The position numbers and the translations under genes were made by a program. Under the pieces are notes generated by a model. It made no database searches. It was not told the DNA's origin and saw nothing but the letters and a program-made list of their open reading frames with translations. Of a stretch of DNA of 64,000 nt, positions 9,710-22,200 are shown in pieces. Positions within the stretch are counted from its first letter, which is position 1. Every line of letters starts with the position of its first letter. The DNA lies in NCBI GenBank assembly GCA_021209875.1, contig JAGYVD010000004.1, positions 3,100,001-3,164,000 on the forward strand, written 5' to 3'. The stretch comes from Rosellinia necatrix (Eukaryota > Ascomycota > Sordariomycetes > Xylariales > Xylariaceae).

Positions 9710-12700
9710 TTAAAATTCGAAATCTCCCCAACCGCTGCCGGAGTAGTCCGTCGACACCGCCACGAAGTCGGTGCTCGAGGCTACGGTGATCTCGCTCTCT
9801 GCGCTGAACGTTGTCGCACTATTATCCGTGTAGAGTGTCGAGCTGGTTCCATAATCGGCGCTTGTGCTAGCGGTGATGTCTGTACTTGTGTATGTTGTAT
9901 CGACGTAGCTTGTATTGCTGTATGTCGCATCTGAGACAACTGCCGTTGAGTTATCTATGTAAATATTATTATTGATGTCTGGGCTGTCTACATAGGTATT
10001 ATTGACGGAGTAACTCGAGTTATCGACGTAGGTCTCGTCAGTTGTCATATAACTATTGTCCGTATATGTCGCGGGCGCTTGAGACGAGCCATATGCTTGT
10101 TCATGTGCGCCCGCATGATTCTCAGCACCGTGCTGTTCAGCGTAGCTGGCGTGATCCGCTGGGGCTTGCCCGTGACCCTGTGAGTATTGTGGCTGGGAAT
10201 GATCGGGGCGAAGAGCCGCTCCTACAGCGGAGCCAATCATTACCGCAGTAGCAGCACTCATATTAGCATCAGCGTTTGCTTGTGCTTGTGCCTGTGCCTG
10301 TGCCTGTGCTCGTCCTTGGGCCAAGGCCAAGGCCTGGGCCTGGGCTTGGGCATTAGCAGCCCCTACGAAAATAGCGCCGGGTGGCAGCGGTGGTGGTGGT
10401 GGCAGATTTCCCATCATAACCGGTCTCACCATCGGGTATTGCGGCTGGTTGAATCCAATTTGGCCTTGGATCTGAGCTTGAGCATTGAAATTTACAGCTA
10501 CCCCGGCGGTTGGTGCTGGATTTTGAACGGCGGGAGGCCGACCCTGCATTTGAACCCCCATTTGCTGCTGCACTAGTTGAGGGTGTGCAACTTGGGGCTG
10601 CACTGGCTGGTATTGTCCAGGCTGCGGAAATCCAGGTTGGGGTTGTCCAGGTTGGGGCCTGCCGGGCTGAAGCTGTCCGGGCTGCTGGTTCGGTGGTGGT
10701 TTGCCTTGCTGCAACTGAACGGCGCCATTAACCTGCGGGGGCGCCGTCTGCGGCGGTCGATTCGCGCTGGCATAGAGACCGCTGGCAAGCTGAGCGCCAG
10801 CAGCACCGGGGACGCCGAAGGACTCGGCCACTTTAAAATAAATTGTCAGTAATTTCTTATCGTAAGGGCAAAGATAATAGAGGCAAAAGAATACGGGCGT
10901 CTGAGGAAACAAACCAGCTAAATGTGGTAGATTGTTTCTCGTTTCAGGATCATAGGAAATGAGTGTATATCATAATACTTACTGACGGCCCCTCCAATCC
11001 CAACTGCTGCCTGTGTGATAGGAGTGTTCTTCCACATCTTCTTTGCCCATTTCTTCGCCCCCTTACCTGCATCTGTGATTGCGGCAGCGGCCTGGGCAGA
11101 AGTGAACGGTTTCCCTTGATTAGGGGTCACAGGAGACGTGACTCCCCCTGCATTTTGCACAGGCTGCGGTGTTTGTCCCGGAGGTGGCGGAGGAAACGTG
11201 GCTCCTCCTGCATTTTGAACAGGCTGCGGCTGTTGTCCAGAAGGTGGCGGGTGAGATGTGACTCCTCCCGAGTTTTGTACAGATTGCGGTGGTTGCCCAG
11301 GAGGTGGCGGAGGGAACGTGTACTGTTGGCCAACCGCTGGTAAACCCCCCACGGGAGGTGATGTGTTCGCCTGTTGGTTATGGGGCTGGCCCGGTGCTGT
11401 TGGTTGTGGATGGGATACCATCTGTTGCTGTTGTGGTTGTGGGTGGGATGCCATCTGTTGTGACTGTGGCTGGCTCATCGGAAACTGATGCCCCCCAGGA
11501 TGGGCTGCTCCCGAATGAGGTGCGGGAGCTTGCTGTTGCGGTGGCCTCATATGCGGTTGAGATGAAACTTGTCCATATGTCATCCCCCCCTGCGGTGAAT
11601 TAAGTGCTGGATTTGTTTGATTTGATGTCGTATGATACTGGGTTTGGCTACTTGGCTGTATCTGTGTCGGCTGTTGCCCTATTGTAGTTTGTTGGGTATT
11701 GCTGGTGGGCTTTACGTGGTTATTAGGTATCGGCTGCTGCCCGGGTGGCGAGACGGGAGCACACCCTGCTTGTGAGGGAAGGGGTGTAACTTGGCCAGGA
11801 AGCATTGGATAGGGCTTCGTCGGTGTATTTGTTGCTGGGGTTGGTTGGGAATGTGGAAATCCGGCCGGCGGAGGTGACATTGAATAAGAGCTAGCGGGAG
11901 GCTTCACACTTCCTACCTGCTGGCCAAGGTTATGAGCTGGCACGGAAGGGGGCCTAGCTGGTGCTGCAGCCGTTTGATTGACACCAGTATGAGGGCCGCT
12001 GTTAAAGCTTGTGGGAGTATTCAATGTAGCATATGTGGTAACCGGGGTAGAGGACTGGGAGAGATGAAGAGACGCTATTGACTGTGCCGGGGACGATACT
12101 TGGCTCTGGAGGGGTGATACTGGATGTGTCACAGGAGAAGGATATTGATATGGTGGTTGCGGCGGGTTATGTGTTACGGCTGGGCCGAAGCTCTGGTATC
12201 CCATTGGTGGCCGAGTAGTAGATTGCTGATTTGGCAGATTCGCTGGAGCGGACTGTTGCGGGTTTGGATTTTGAGGTGTAGTCTGAGGATGCCCAGTTGG
12301 AGCTGGCCCAGCTGTTGAGTAGGGTGTAACATTGTTTTGACTGTACGGCCGATGAAGAGTTTGCTGCACAGACGCCGTAGCAGGAGGTTGGAATCCATTT
12401 CCATTCGAAGGAAACATGTTGGCTTGCGGTTGTTGAGCTGCATTGTTCATAGAGTGAATGAAATTGCCATGCGCTCCAGGCTGATGAGCATGGGTTATGT
12501 GACCTATTTGAGAAGGGGGTCGAGGAGGCGCAGATGCAGAGGTCATGTGTGGTGGTAGAAAACCCGAAGCGTTGCCTTGCGGTACTGCTGGTTTTGGCGG
12601 TATTGAGGTCATACTTGGGTTTCCGGTTTGGGGCAACGACGAGGGAGAACCGTTCTGACTTTGGTTTGACGGCCCTTGAACGGGCGGACGCGGATAGTGA

Positions 12701-14712
12701 GCCGCTTGTGTATTTGGCTGGTTCTGAGGGGACAAATTTGTGGCAAAATTTGGCGAGGAGGCCGTGTTGGCCTGTGGTGCCGGTTTTCCAACCCCCGATA
12801 TAGGATTTAAGGTATTAGTACCAGTAGGAGGTGGTTGTACAGGTGTATGAGAGATAGCACTTGGATGCTGCATATATATAGCCGGCGACGAAGACGAAGG
12901 TTGTCCATGTACTGGCTGAGGCGATATGGCAGTAGAAAGAGGAGGCCGCCCTCCCACCCCATTACCTGTCAAAGTAGGCTTTGACCCATTGCCACCTTCT
13001 TGGGTTGGGTTGGCTAAAGGCTGAGAAGGGAGGGAGTTTGGTGCGCACGTATCTTGGATATTGAAACTGTTGATAACAGAAATCACCTCTGAAATGTCGT
13101 TGGAGGACCCCATGACCGGCTTGCCTGAATTAAGACACGAGTTCTCGATTTCAGGGGTAACTGATGACACCTCAAACTTTTTCCAAGAATCTCGTTTGAC
13201 AAAGTTCAGCGGGAGAACCACCGGGCTCTGCTCATTGGTAGCAGCGCTTGGCTCTGGGACTATTCCGCTAGTGTTAGAGGCGCCAGGTGCCGCCGCAGGC
13301 TTTGGGACATTTTCCGCATATATGGCAGCATTATCATCCATAAGATTCAGCGTGTCAGATATCCCCTGCGACGGTAAATTTCCTGTGGAGCCGTTTATTT
13401 TCGGAGGCAACGGGTTCAGGGGCGGCGGGTGGTCTGGCGTGGTATTGAGTCGGCCGCCGTGGCCGGGCGGGGGTCCGGTCACCTGCACAGGAGCATGTGA
13501 CGGCATTTCTATTGAGGGTCGTTGAGCCGGTTGTAAAGATATCGGTACAGACGGGACGTTAGTATCCAGGTTCGAGGAAGATTTGATAGGCACTGGCTTG
13601 CTAAGGCCTGAGGGTGGTGCTAAAATACTAGGAACAGCTCCTGGGATTAATAGCTCAGAATTTCCAGAAATCTTCCCACCCATGTTCCCCAGTTCACTAT
13701 TCTGGTTTTGAAGAACGGATGTCGGCGGCAAGGCTTCGGGAACCTTTGTAGGCACCTGAGACTGCTGGCCAACGGAACCCTGGACTGGCTTCCACGGCTG
13801 GTACTTCTGCTCAGGGTCGGTTAGCCTCGCACCTATCGATTCTAATGCCCCCGTCGTCGGCGGAGCCGCAGGCGGGACGCCGTTACCAGAGTGTATCTCA
13901 GGCTTCAGAGGCGGGTAGGCGAAGGAAGCAGATACTAGTGGATACGAAGCCACTGGTTGTGCCGCATCCTGTGTATCCTGTGTGACCTTTGAATCCGGTA
14001 ATCTCTCCTCTGTAGGAGTCCTGTGCGTGGGAAGTTCAGCCGGTCCTTGGGCTATGTTTGTCTGGATAGTAGCTGGTGTAGAAAATGCCGCGTCTAGCTC
14101 AATGGGCGCAAGTTCTTCCGCACACTTGATAGTGTCTTGTGTAGCCAGCTCAGCAACGAAACCAACAGGCGACCACCTTTGCTGACCAGCCCCAAGAGGC
14201 GGCTGAGCATAGGAGGTGGATGAGTTCATGTTCGGGGGTCCATTTCCAGCGACGCCTCCATGATTTGTATGCGGGCAGAAATTCGGCCCACTTCCAGGAA
14301 TAGGGGGGTTTGCTGCTGGGACGACGTCAGGAGCAGACGCGGTTTGGCTGACGTTGCTATGGCTCCCGGGAAAATATAGGTAACTTGAATCAAAGTAACC
14401 ATTCGCGCTCATACCGTCTTCCTCTTCGATGTCCTGAATCTTTTTCTTCTCCCTCCTGCTTCCGCTTGTTTTATTGTTGCTCTTCACTTCATTATCCAAG
14501 CCATAAATGCTTCTTCGCTTGGTTTCTTGCTCGATTGCCAAGCTCTCCTCGGGGGTGAGCTTGATGGGCCCCGTCCCAGCATCCACCAGAAATTCCGAAT
14601 ACTCATCGCCGGGCTGCGGGAAATGATACTGCACCATCCCCGTCGCCTTGTATCGAAAAAACCACCGCGTGCCGTCATAGCCAGTTTCCCATCCCTCTTC
14701 AAGGGCCGCCAT
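9710..14712 (-). CDS. Large WW-domain, Pro/Gln-rich protein
   Basis: I read two exons, 14712-10983 and 10830-9710, giving about 1,616 residues. The intron (10831-10982, 152 nt) has donor GTAAGT, a TTACTGAC branch site and an AAAG acceptor; the join gives GGAV-MAESFGVPG. Residues 5-35 form a WW-like domain: Trp8, the aromatic WFFRY strand, and QYHFP, where the second signature Trp is replaced by Phe. Residues 95-1190 are disordered and rich in Pro, Gln, Asn and Ser, with PPGQPPQ-type repeats near the end. A short amphipathic, Lys/Trp-rich segment (KGAKKWAKKMWKNTP) leads into a small Ala/Gly helix spanning the splice site. Then come QPGQ-type repeats, an AQAQA-type run and, near the C-terminus, repeated Tyr-Val-Asp-Asn motifs. 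WW domains bind Pro-rich ligands; the protein is long and disordered enough to bind itself or act as a scaffold. The precise function is unknown to me. Confidence 0.8.
10831..10982 (-). other. Intron of the WW-domain gene
   Basis: The donor GTAAGT (10982-10977) and acceptor AAAG (ending 10831), with TTACTGAC just upstream, fuse two long frames that otherwise look like separate genes. Phase 1; the split codon becomes Met. Confidence 0.8.
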
Positions 14713-15524
14713 GGTGGTGTCTGCTATGACCGCGTGTGCGGGCCGAGTATCAGGGAAGGTAGGCGTCGAAATGAGGAGTCGGGGCTACGGCGAGGGCATG
14801 GGTCAAATAAGGAGCCCGGTCCCAATGACGTACAGCAACAGCCAAGGCCACCCTGACATTGTTAATACAATAACATTCCTTCCGGGCGACAGACGAATAG
14901 CTAACATCAAGGAAACGATGCTAAGGCTAAACCGATAACAGGCATACCAACAATGTGGGATCGCTTATGCGACTTCCTATTCCAGCTCTCCGGCGACGGG
15001 AGCGAAGCGAAGCGAGCCCGGGAGCAGTATGGCAAGGACTCGGGCGAGATGTCTCAGCGGCAGTGAGGCGCAAATCGTTTGGCGCGGATGGTTTGGCGCC
15101 AAGATGAACAGCGGACGTATGGTTTTGTATATTGTGGTAGTTGACAGAGCCCAAGATCCCCCGCGCAGAGAGCAAAACGGCGAACGGTGAGTAGGGTGCT
15201 CCATAGTTAGTATCTACCCGGGTCGGCCAGGCCAGGACACACGTGGCCGCTGTGTCAAGCCCAGCGAGGCCTAGGCTCCCCTGGCCCCGAGACAGGGAGA
15301 GGTCATGTCGGGCGAGGAGACCATCGACAGTAGAGCCAATCAAACAACCCCCCAGGCCGCGCCAAATACGCCAAATACGCCAAATGCGCCAAATGTGGCG
15401 TTACATGCAGAAGCTGAACAGTTGACGATGCTACGGTGGACACGATCAAGTTGCATTGCGTTCAAGCATCATCACCAGCTCTTCACTCTCTTTGGTGTGG
15501 TGGCAGTGATGGCGGTGATGGCGG

Positions 15525-15530
15525 TGATGG

Positions 15531-15592
<62 letters not shown>
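15525..15592. repeat. (GAT)n microsatellite
   Basis: More than 20 near-perfect GAT triplets flanked by GGC GGT GAT variants. The ORFs over it on both strands are artefacts of the repeat. Confidence 0.95.
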
Positions 15593-15605
<13 letters not shown>

Positions 15606-15904
15606 CTGCAACGGCAGCGGCCAAATATCACAAAGCGCATCATACATGTCGCATCTCACTTTTGAATGAGGGCAAAACGAGAGCAATTGATGCCGTACCA
15701 TGCTATCGAAGTGTAACTACAGTATGAGAATTGAGAGGGAGGGAGCAGCCCGATGCAGACCTGCCCTCTTTCGTACCCCATGTTTTCAGCTCAGCAGCCT
15801 AATACAACCTTGGGTAGATAATTTAAATGGGTCGTCCTGTATTAGACTAGGTAGGAGATATTTTTATCTATTGCCCCCAAAGAACTACACTATGTACTCA
15901 AGCA

Positions 15905-16160
15905 ATTAAGTAACTACCTAACGAGTAGGTATGTTGCCCCAAGTGGGCAGCAAGGCCACTCTACTGGAAAGTATGTGCTACCTTACACCAAGTGCATACC
16001 TGTCCAAAGTGCTACGTCTAACACAAGTACGATCGGTTTGGGTTATAGGCGCCTCCAGGCACCCCCAGGCACCCCCAGGCACGCACCTCCAGGCGGGCAC
16101 GTGGGCACTATATTTACTTACATAGGTAGGTAACCTACCTGAGGTAGGCATCAACTAGAT
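15905..16160. repeat. TACCTAC / GGTAGG motif cluster
   Basis: Short TACCTA and TAGGTAGGTAA tracts flank a tandem CACCCCCAGG segment. Inverted copies (GGTAGGTAACCTACCTGAGGTAGG near 16123-16148, interrupted) could fold as hairpins. Confidence 0.55.
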
Positions 16161-16596
16161 CCTCCCTACTTAGTTGGTGGTGCATGGTTAAATCGCTCTA
16201 CCACTTGCAGGACCTACCCGAATTTATTCACGACGGCCTCATACTGTTCCCCCTTATCGATTGAGAGCGCCACTCTCTCATAGCTACGTTCAAGTCGTAT
16301 CGTTAGACGTTCTAGGCCAATGAAACCCCCTCCATTTAGGCTGGCAAATAGCGAAACAAGCGAAACGTCAAATTCATTTACGCCGGTTACCTACTTATGT
16401 AGTAGTTTGTTAATCTAGCATCTGGTTTCTGGTTTCAGACAATTCCGTTCTAAGCTAGCCCACTAGCATAATCCCTGATCGCAACGACGTATGTATTGCC
16501 TCAAATGACCCGGTAGGAACGACATTCTAGAATTCTAGAACTCATGCATGGGGTGCAGCCTCCATCCATCACACGTGCGCCTGACAATGAGTAATC

Positions 16597-16934
16597 TCAG
16601 CGTCCCATCGCGCGACTCCCATCCAAGGCTTCAGCCGCCGTCTTGGAGCGCGGCTGGTCTTCGCCACCATAATGCGCGACGTCTCCACCGAGGTTGTCGA
16701 TGGTCTGGCGGCTCTGCTCTTTGGATTTCTCGCTCGTATCTTCTCGGATTTTGTGTCAACCTCGGCTCTTCCGCCGATTTCTTTACAAGTAGCCTCGACG
16801 AACAGGGAGTATCACTCACTCGGGTTTGACAGGTTTGCTTTGTGCCCCCGTACTTGATGTGAGATGTCCTCCTTCCCCTGCGTGAGCTCTTGCATGTCTC
16901 GGGATATTGTCGACTTTGCGCCTGCGGAATCCAT
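16597..16934 (-). CDS. con-6: Con-6 family conidiation-specific protein
   Basis: I read two exons, 16934-16820 and 16739-16597, giving 85 residues. The intron (16740-16819, 80 nt) has donor GTGAGT and acceptor AAG with a GGTTGAC branch site, in phase 1. Splicing creates the family motif HQVRGHKANLSNP-NTSEKSKEQS, matching the Con-6 repeat pattern (GHKA.L.NPN.SEEAK). The rest is a short hydrophilic tail with GGDVAHYGGED. Con-6 proteins are small, soluble and hydrophilic, first found as abundant in Neurospora conidia; the molecular role is unsettled (stress or desiccation related). The start ATG sits in a CACCATGG context. The gene is easily missed because each exon alone is a short ORF in different frames. 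Confidence 0.85.
16740..16819 (-). other. Intron of the Con-6 gene
   Basis: The donor GTGAGT ends exon 1 after an NP dipeptide and the acceptor AAG lets Asn-Thr-Ser-Glu follow, restoring the NPNTSE motif. An alternative acceptor three bases upstream would give Lys-Asp in place of Asn. Confidence 0.75.
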
Positions 16935-17555
16935 GGTGTACGGGTTTGCAGTAGGCGACAGTCTTGTTCGGGGAGAGGTAATACGGTAATCACGCAAAGG
17001 GTCTTTGGTCTTTAGGTGAAGTAGCCCTGCTTCAAAACAAGTGTAGTTGAAGAAGAAGAGTAAGAAAGAGGAAGAAAGAGGAATAAATGGTAAGCTTCTA
17101 CAAGTTCTTGTTATATACCGACCCTCCTCAATCAACATGCAATATTTAATCCGCCATGACGCTCTACCCTGGCGCATATATATATCAAAAGATGATGGCC
17201 TCGGTGGCACAGACAACATAGATCTCGATCTTGATGTCATACCTAGTATAGACCAAGTATGCATTTGGATTATATCCCACAAACAAATGTCGCATCAGCT
17301 GTCGCGCCCTGCTTTTTGAATCGAGGGGCGTAAAGCCCAGTATGTGTTACCAATATACGTCATTAGACCCAGGCAGATAGGCTTGGTCAGAGCCGATCCG
17401 CGCAGAAGTACCAGTGGTGCAGTAGGTAACAGCGCTGAACCACTCAGCTTGCACGCCCAATAATTATGCAGCCCATGCTTCATCATTCCATTACGGGGTT
17501 CTCACCAACATCGTTATGGGTATCAGCATATGCATATAACTACATATACATATAC

Positions 17556-17557
17556 AT

Positions 17558-17600
<43 letters not shown>

Positions 17601-17601
17601 G
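17556..17601. repeat. (CA)n(TA)n microsatellite
   Basis: A dinucleotide run of CA followed by TA, about 45 bases, flanked by ATATACATATACAT. Confidence 0.9.
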
Positions 17602-18282
17602 CTAGCTATATTTAAAAGAAAAGAAAAGAAAAACACAGGGCTTACGAATCGCATCAAGCATGACATCCTCTGAGTCTAAGCATATAAAGGAATTAGCCGG
17701 GGTACCCTACAGATAGACACGGGCAGACACGGGTAAGCCCGTTATACATAGTACCAGCATATAAAAATTCAAGCGTCTACGAGCTAAAGGTGTTCCGCTC
17801 TCTTGACGACATTTCGACCCGGGGAACCATCCATGGCTACTAATCGCTGCTCCGACAGTTTCACCTCGCGCCTTGCCTAATGACCCCGGCAGGCAGAGAA
17901 TCGACCGATATGGACAGATCAGTCAGCGCTCACTACCTAATCAAAGGCGTGCTTATCAATATTGAGGCGAAACGTTCTGCCTCTCTTGCAATCTAGAGCG
18001 GTGCACTGGAGGTTTAGCTATACTAGGAAGCTATTGAAAGCTTAGACTACTCGACTGTATTCTCTACTCCATAATTAGGCGAACAGTATCCGCAGAGTCG
18101 CGTATATAACATACCGAGAGAGGGCATCATGTTCCTTAAACTAAGGAATATCAGGCCTCCCATTCTTGAGTAGAAGGTGGGAGTTATTTTGCCGGGTATT
18201 GTTAGAAATGTGGCCTTACGATCACAGTGAAAGAAGCTTATACCTGTTATAGGAACTCTTGTTTTGGGATTTATCTACTTTG

Positions 18283-18440
18283 GTTCTCGCTACTAGTAAT
18301 TCCAGAAATGGCTTATACCATTGTACGAGGAGAGAAGTTCTCTCTGTAAGGCAGTCGCCAGCTATCCCGGCTGATACATACAGCTTCGGTCCGTGCCCGG
18401 CAGAGACCAGGAGGCCAAGTTGGCCACCAACGCCTTGCGG
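18283..18440 (+). repeat. Diverged solo-LTR-like relic
   Basis: This segment aligns by eye with the 162-bp LTRs at 19080 and 29040: shared landmarks are TTCNAGAAAT, GCTTAT, AGTCGCCAGCTA and a GTGCC..G..GGTCC-like block in the same order. It lies only 0.7 kb upstream of the intact element and in the same orientation. It differs by more than transitions, so it is an older relative rather than a recent copy. No target duplication was found. Confidence 0.4.
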
Positions 18441-19079
18441 TGCAGAAGTAGATTACATTAGTCGCTATCACAGCAGCCTCATTTACATACTGTATGGAAG
18501 GGCCCCTGGCGGAATTATCGCCAGCATTCAATGCCTTGTAGCTCTTCTTGCTTCGTGACTGGAAACCGGTATTGGACAGCCTAGTATAGGGCCCTCCGCG
18601 GACCAGGCGACTAATATCGGTTATGATACGGATGGCATTGTTTGTTAACGTAAAGCTTACGATATGTTTCCTGTTTGAACTGAGCAGGTGCCGTGGAATT
18701 ACCGCATTCATTATCTCAACCCAGGCTGCTTATGCCATCCCCCGCCGAGACAGAGAACACTATATACAGTGGTCACCAATTCCCTACAGTCTTATTTGCC
18801 TATGCCGTCCCGCTATATGCCGTGTTGTATTGAATAGTGATTAGTATTCCCTGGAGCTTATTAATACACCATTAATACCGATATACATCAAATTTGGGAG
18901 GATAACATTTCTCTCGCGGCGCAGGTATGGGACAGTTAGTATGTCGAAAAACGTTTGTGATAGTTGTAGACGTCTGCAAAAATAGGACAAACTAATATAT
19001 AGGCGACAAGAGTGAAATACCATTTTCAAGGGTCATACTTACTTGATACCAAGGATATTCAAGCCTGAGTAAGGCCTTT

Positions 19080-19241
19080 TGTCACAGTTCACACTGCTGG
19101 TAGTTCTAGAAATAACTTATGTTATTATATAAAGAGGGAAAACTTTTTGCTTGGTTAGTCGCCAGCTATTTGTTTTTTTTATATATAGTATTTTAGCTTA
19201 TGTTTTAATAAAGTTTTTAAGTTAAAACTAGTTTTATAATA
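19080..19241. repeat. Left LTR of the outer element
   Basis: 162 bp. Starts TGTCACAG; the end corresponding to GTGACA reads ATAATA because of G-to-A and C-to-T changes. The outer 60 bases look unmutated while the inner 90 are strongly AT-shifted. Confidence 0.9.
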
Positions 19242-22200
19242 GTATTTTTTTTTTAAACTATAAATATTTTTATTTATAAAATAAAATTTTTAGTAAATAA
19301 TAATTAAATATTTTTTTTAAAGCTTTAGTATTATAAAATAAATATTATATAATATGTTTTTTTTTTTTAAACCGTTAAATAAACGTTTTTTTTATTTTTT
19401 TTTAAAAATAAGTCTGCGGTAATATAAAGCTTATATGCTGTTTTTTATAAAATAAATGCTATATAATATGTTTTTTTTTTTTAAACTATTAAATACACGC
19501 TTTTTTTTTTTTTAAACGTAAACTACTAGCAATATAAAGCTTGTTTATTATTTTTAAATATAAATATTTTTTAATTTATTTATTTTTTTTTTTAGTTTTT
19601 AAAATTTTTTTTATTATTTTATTTTTATTTTATTTTTTGTTTTTAAAAACTTTTGTTTTATTTTTTTTTTGTTTTTATTTTATTATTTTTATACTTTTTA
19701 TTATTTAGTTTTTATAAAAAAACTTTTTTATTATTTATATATTTAAACGTAAAAATATTAAAAAACAGCTTTATTATTTAAAAAGCAGTTAAATTATATA
19801 TCTGCTGCTTTTTATTAATAAAAACTATTAAATATTAATAATATATAAAATATAAAAATATTTATAAGCTTATAAATATATATTTATCTGCTGTTTTTTT
19901 ATTATTATATTTTAAGCTTTTTTGTTTTAAATATTAATCTATAGCTGTTAAACTATTTTAATTATATTAAATAACGCTGCCGACTTAATAATAATTTTTG
20001 TTTAATACAGCTGTTTTTAATTTTTTTAAAAAAAAAAAAACTAATAATAATAACACGCTGTTAAACTAAAAATATAATTTTTTGCTTAAGCTTTACTGCT
20101 GTTTTAATAAACTATATATTAATTTAGTTTTTTTTTTAAAAAATATAAAAAAAAAGTGCTATAAGCAGCACTTTTTAATTAACGCTAAAAAAATAAAAAT
20201 AATATATTCTGTTTTTTTTTTGCTTTTTTTTTTATTATTTTTTAATATATTTTTTAATAGTTTTATAAGCAAGCTTATAACATTTTTTTTAATTTTTACT
20301 ACTAATTTATTTTTTTGCTTAATTATTTTTTATTATAAAAATATTACTGTTATTATAGCTTAAAAAATAAGCAGCTTTTTATTTTTTTTAATAATATAAA
20401 AGCTGCTGTTTAATAAATTATTAAAAAAATTTTATAAACATTTTTATTATAAGTTTTTTATATTAGTTTTTTATAATAAGTTAATATTAAAATATTAATT
20501 TTTAATTTAAAATTATTAATAAAACATAAACTAATAAGCTTAATAATATTATTATAATAAAAGCTCTGCAGGATTTTTTATTAAAATTTAACCGTGTTAT
20601 TTTAATATTAATATTATTAAAACTAAATAACATAAAAATTTTTAAACTTTTTAAACTTTTAAATATATAAGTTTTAATTTTATTAATAATTATTTTTATA
20701 GCTTTATTTTATTATTATATTTTTATTATTATATTAATTTTTTTAAAATTTTTTAATATATAATATAACTTTTAGTTTTTTTTATTAGTTGTTTATTTTT
20801 AAATCTTTTTAATTTTTATTTATTTTTTATATTATATATTTTTAATAAAACTTATTAACAGCGTTTTATTTATAGTTTGTTTTATTTTTATTTTTATAAT
20901 AACTTTGTTTTATTTTACTGCAGCATATAAATATTAACATTTTTATTTTTTTTTTTTTTTTTTTTTATTAATGCTTTTTTATATAACTTATAAAATTAAA
21001 TATATATGTTTTTTTTTTTTTTAAAAATATAATTATATTTGCTTTTAAAACTATTTTAAAGAGCCTAGTTTTTTAAGTTTATTTTATAAAACGCTTATAG
21101 TTTTATATTATATTTTTTAAATTTTTGCTAGTTTTTATATTAGTTTATAAAAAACTAGCTATTAGATTTTATATATTAGCTTTTAAATAATTAATGTTTT
21201 AAATTTAAAATAGTTTTAAATAATTATTTTATTTTTTTTCTGTTGCTTTTTTTTAATAAAATAATACTATCTGCTTTATTATTATATTATTTATTAATTA
21301 AGTTTTGTTTTTTAGCCTAAGTTATATAAACTATAATAATAAAATATAAAAATAAAAAAATATTATATTACTTTAAAAGCTATATAACTATTAATTACTA
21401 ATAAATTTTAATTATTTTAAAAAACTAATTTATTTATTTACTAGCTTTAAAAAAATCGCGTTATTTATATATTTTTAATATTAATTTATATTTTATTTTT
21501 AGCTTTATAAATTAAAATATTTAAATAATATATATCTGCTAAAATAACGTATTAATTTTAAGCTTTATTTATAAACGTTTTAGTTTTTTTATTATTTTTT
21601 AAATTTTGTTAATTATATTTTTTGCTATTAAAAACTTGTTTTATTAAGTTTTTGTTTTATATTTAATAAAGTTTTTAAAAAGTTCTATGTTTATTAAAAA
21701 GTGCTAGCTATAGTTAATAAAAAATAAGCTAAGTCTGGTTATTTTTAAAATTTAATTATTTGTTGTAAATTTATTAAATAATAGCTAGTTTATTTAATTA
21801 TTTTAATAGTAGTTATAATATGCTTGAAAATATTATTTTATTATAACGTTAATTATTTTATTTAGCTGTTAGTTTTTAAATAATATATTATTAATGTTTT
21901 AAGCTGTATGTTTAATTTATAATTTAATTTTTTTAAAATATAAACATAAATTAAAATTTTTGTTTAAAATTATAGTTTTTAAAGCTTTATATAGCTAGAA
22001 CATTTTTAATATAAAAACGTTTATAAATATAATTGTTTTTATATTTAAAACAGCTATAAAATGTTTTATTTTAATAAGTTTATTTATTATTACTAATATA
22101 TGCTAATATTTTATTTTGTTTTATTAACAGGCTAATAATAATTTAATATAGTTTATTAATATATCTGCTTATTGTTTAAAAAATATTAGCAGAAGTTTTA

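Larger units (their letters stand above)
14713..16596. other. Intergenic, no supportable gene
   Basis: The first few hundred bases must serve as the promoter of the WW gene. The rest contains short ORFs dominated by the GAT repeat (poly-Asp, poly-Met or poly-His depending on frame), CCAAATACG/CCAAATGCG short tandem units (about 15362-15400), a CACCCCCAGG tandem tract (16047-16105) and TACCTACC tracts (15905-16160). Confidence 0.5.
16935..19074. other. Intergenic, gene-poor, repeat-bearing
   Basis: The start holds the Con-6 promoter. The rest has no supportable gene. It includes a (CA)n(TA)n microsatellite (17556-17601), a doubled GACACGGGCA unit near 17717-17735, and an LTR-like relic (18283-18440) related to the LTRs of the element at 19080. 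Confidence 0.5.

Noticed and set aside
15436..15701. ORFs with poly-Asp, poly-Met, poly-His or poly-Ser
   Set aside because: All are the same GAT microsatellite read in different frames.
17400..17460. tRNA-like segment (AGTGGTGCAGTAGGTAACAG)
   Set aside because: It resembles a box A and D arm, but no T arm or box B follows at a proper distance and the anticodon loop lacks the invariant T.
20082..20363. 93-codon ORF in the AT-rich block
   Set aside because: It is built almost only of Phe, Ile, Lys, Leu and Asn and is a by-product of AT conversion.
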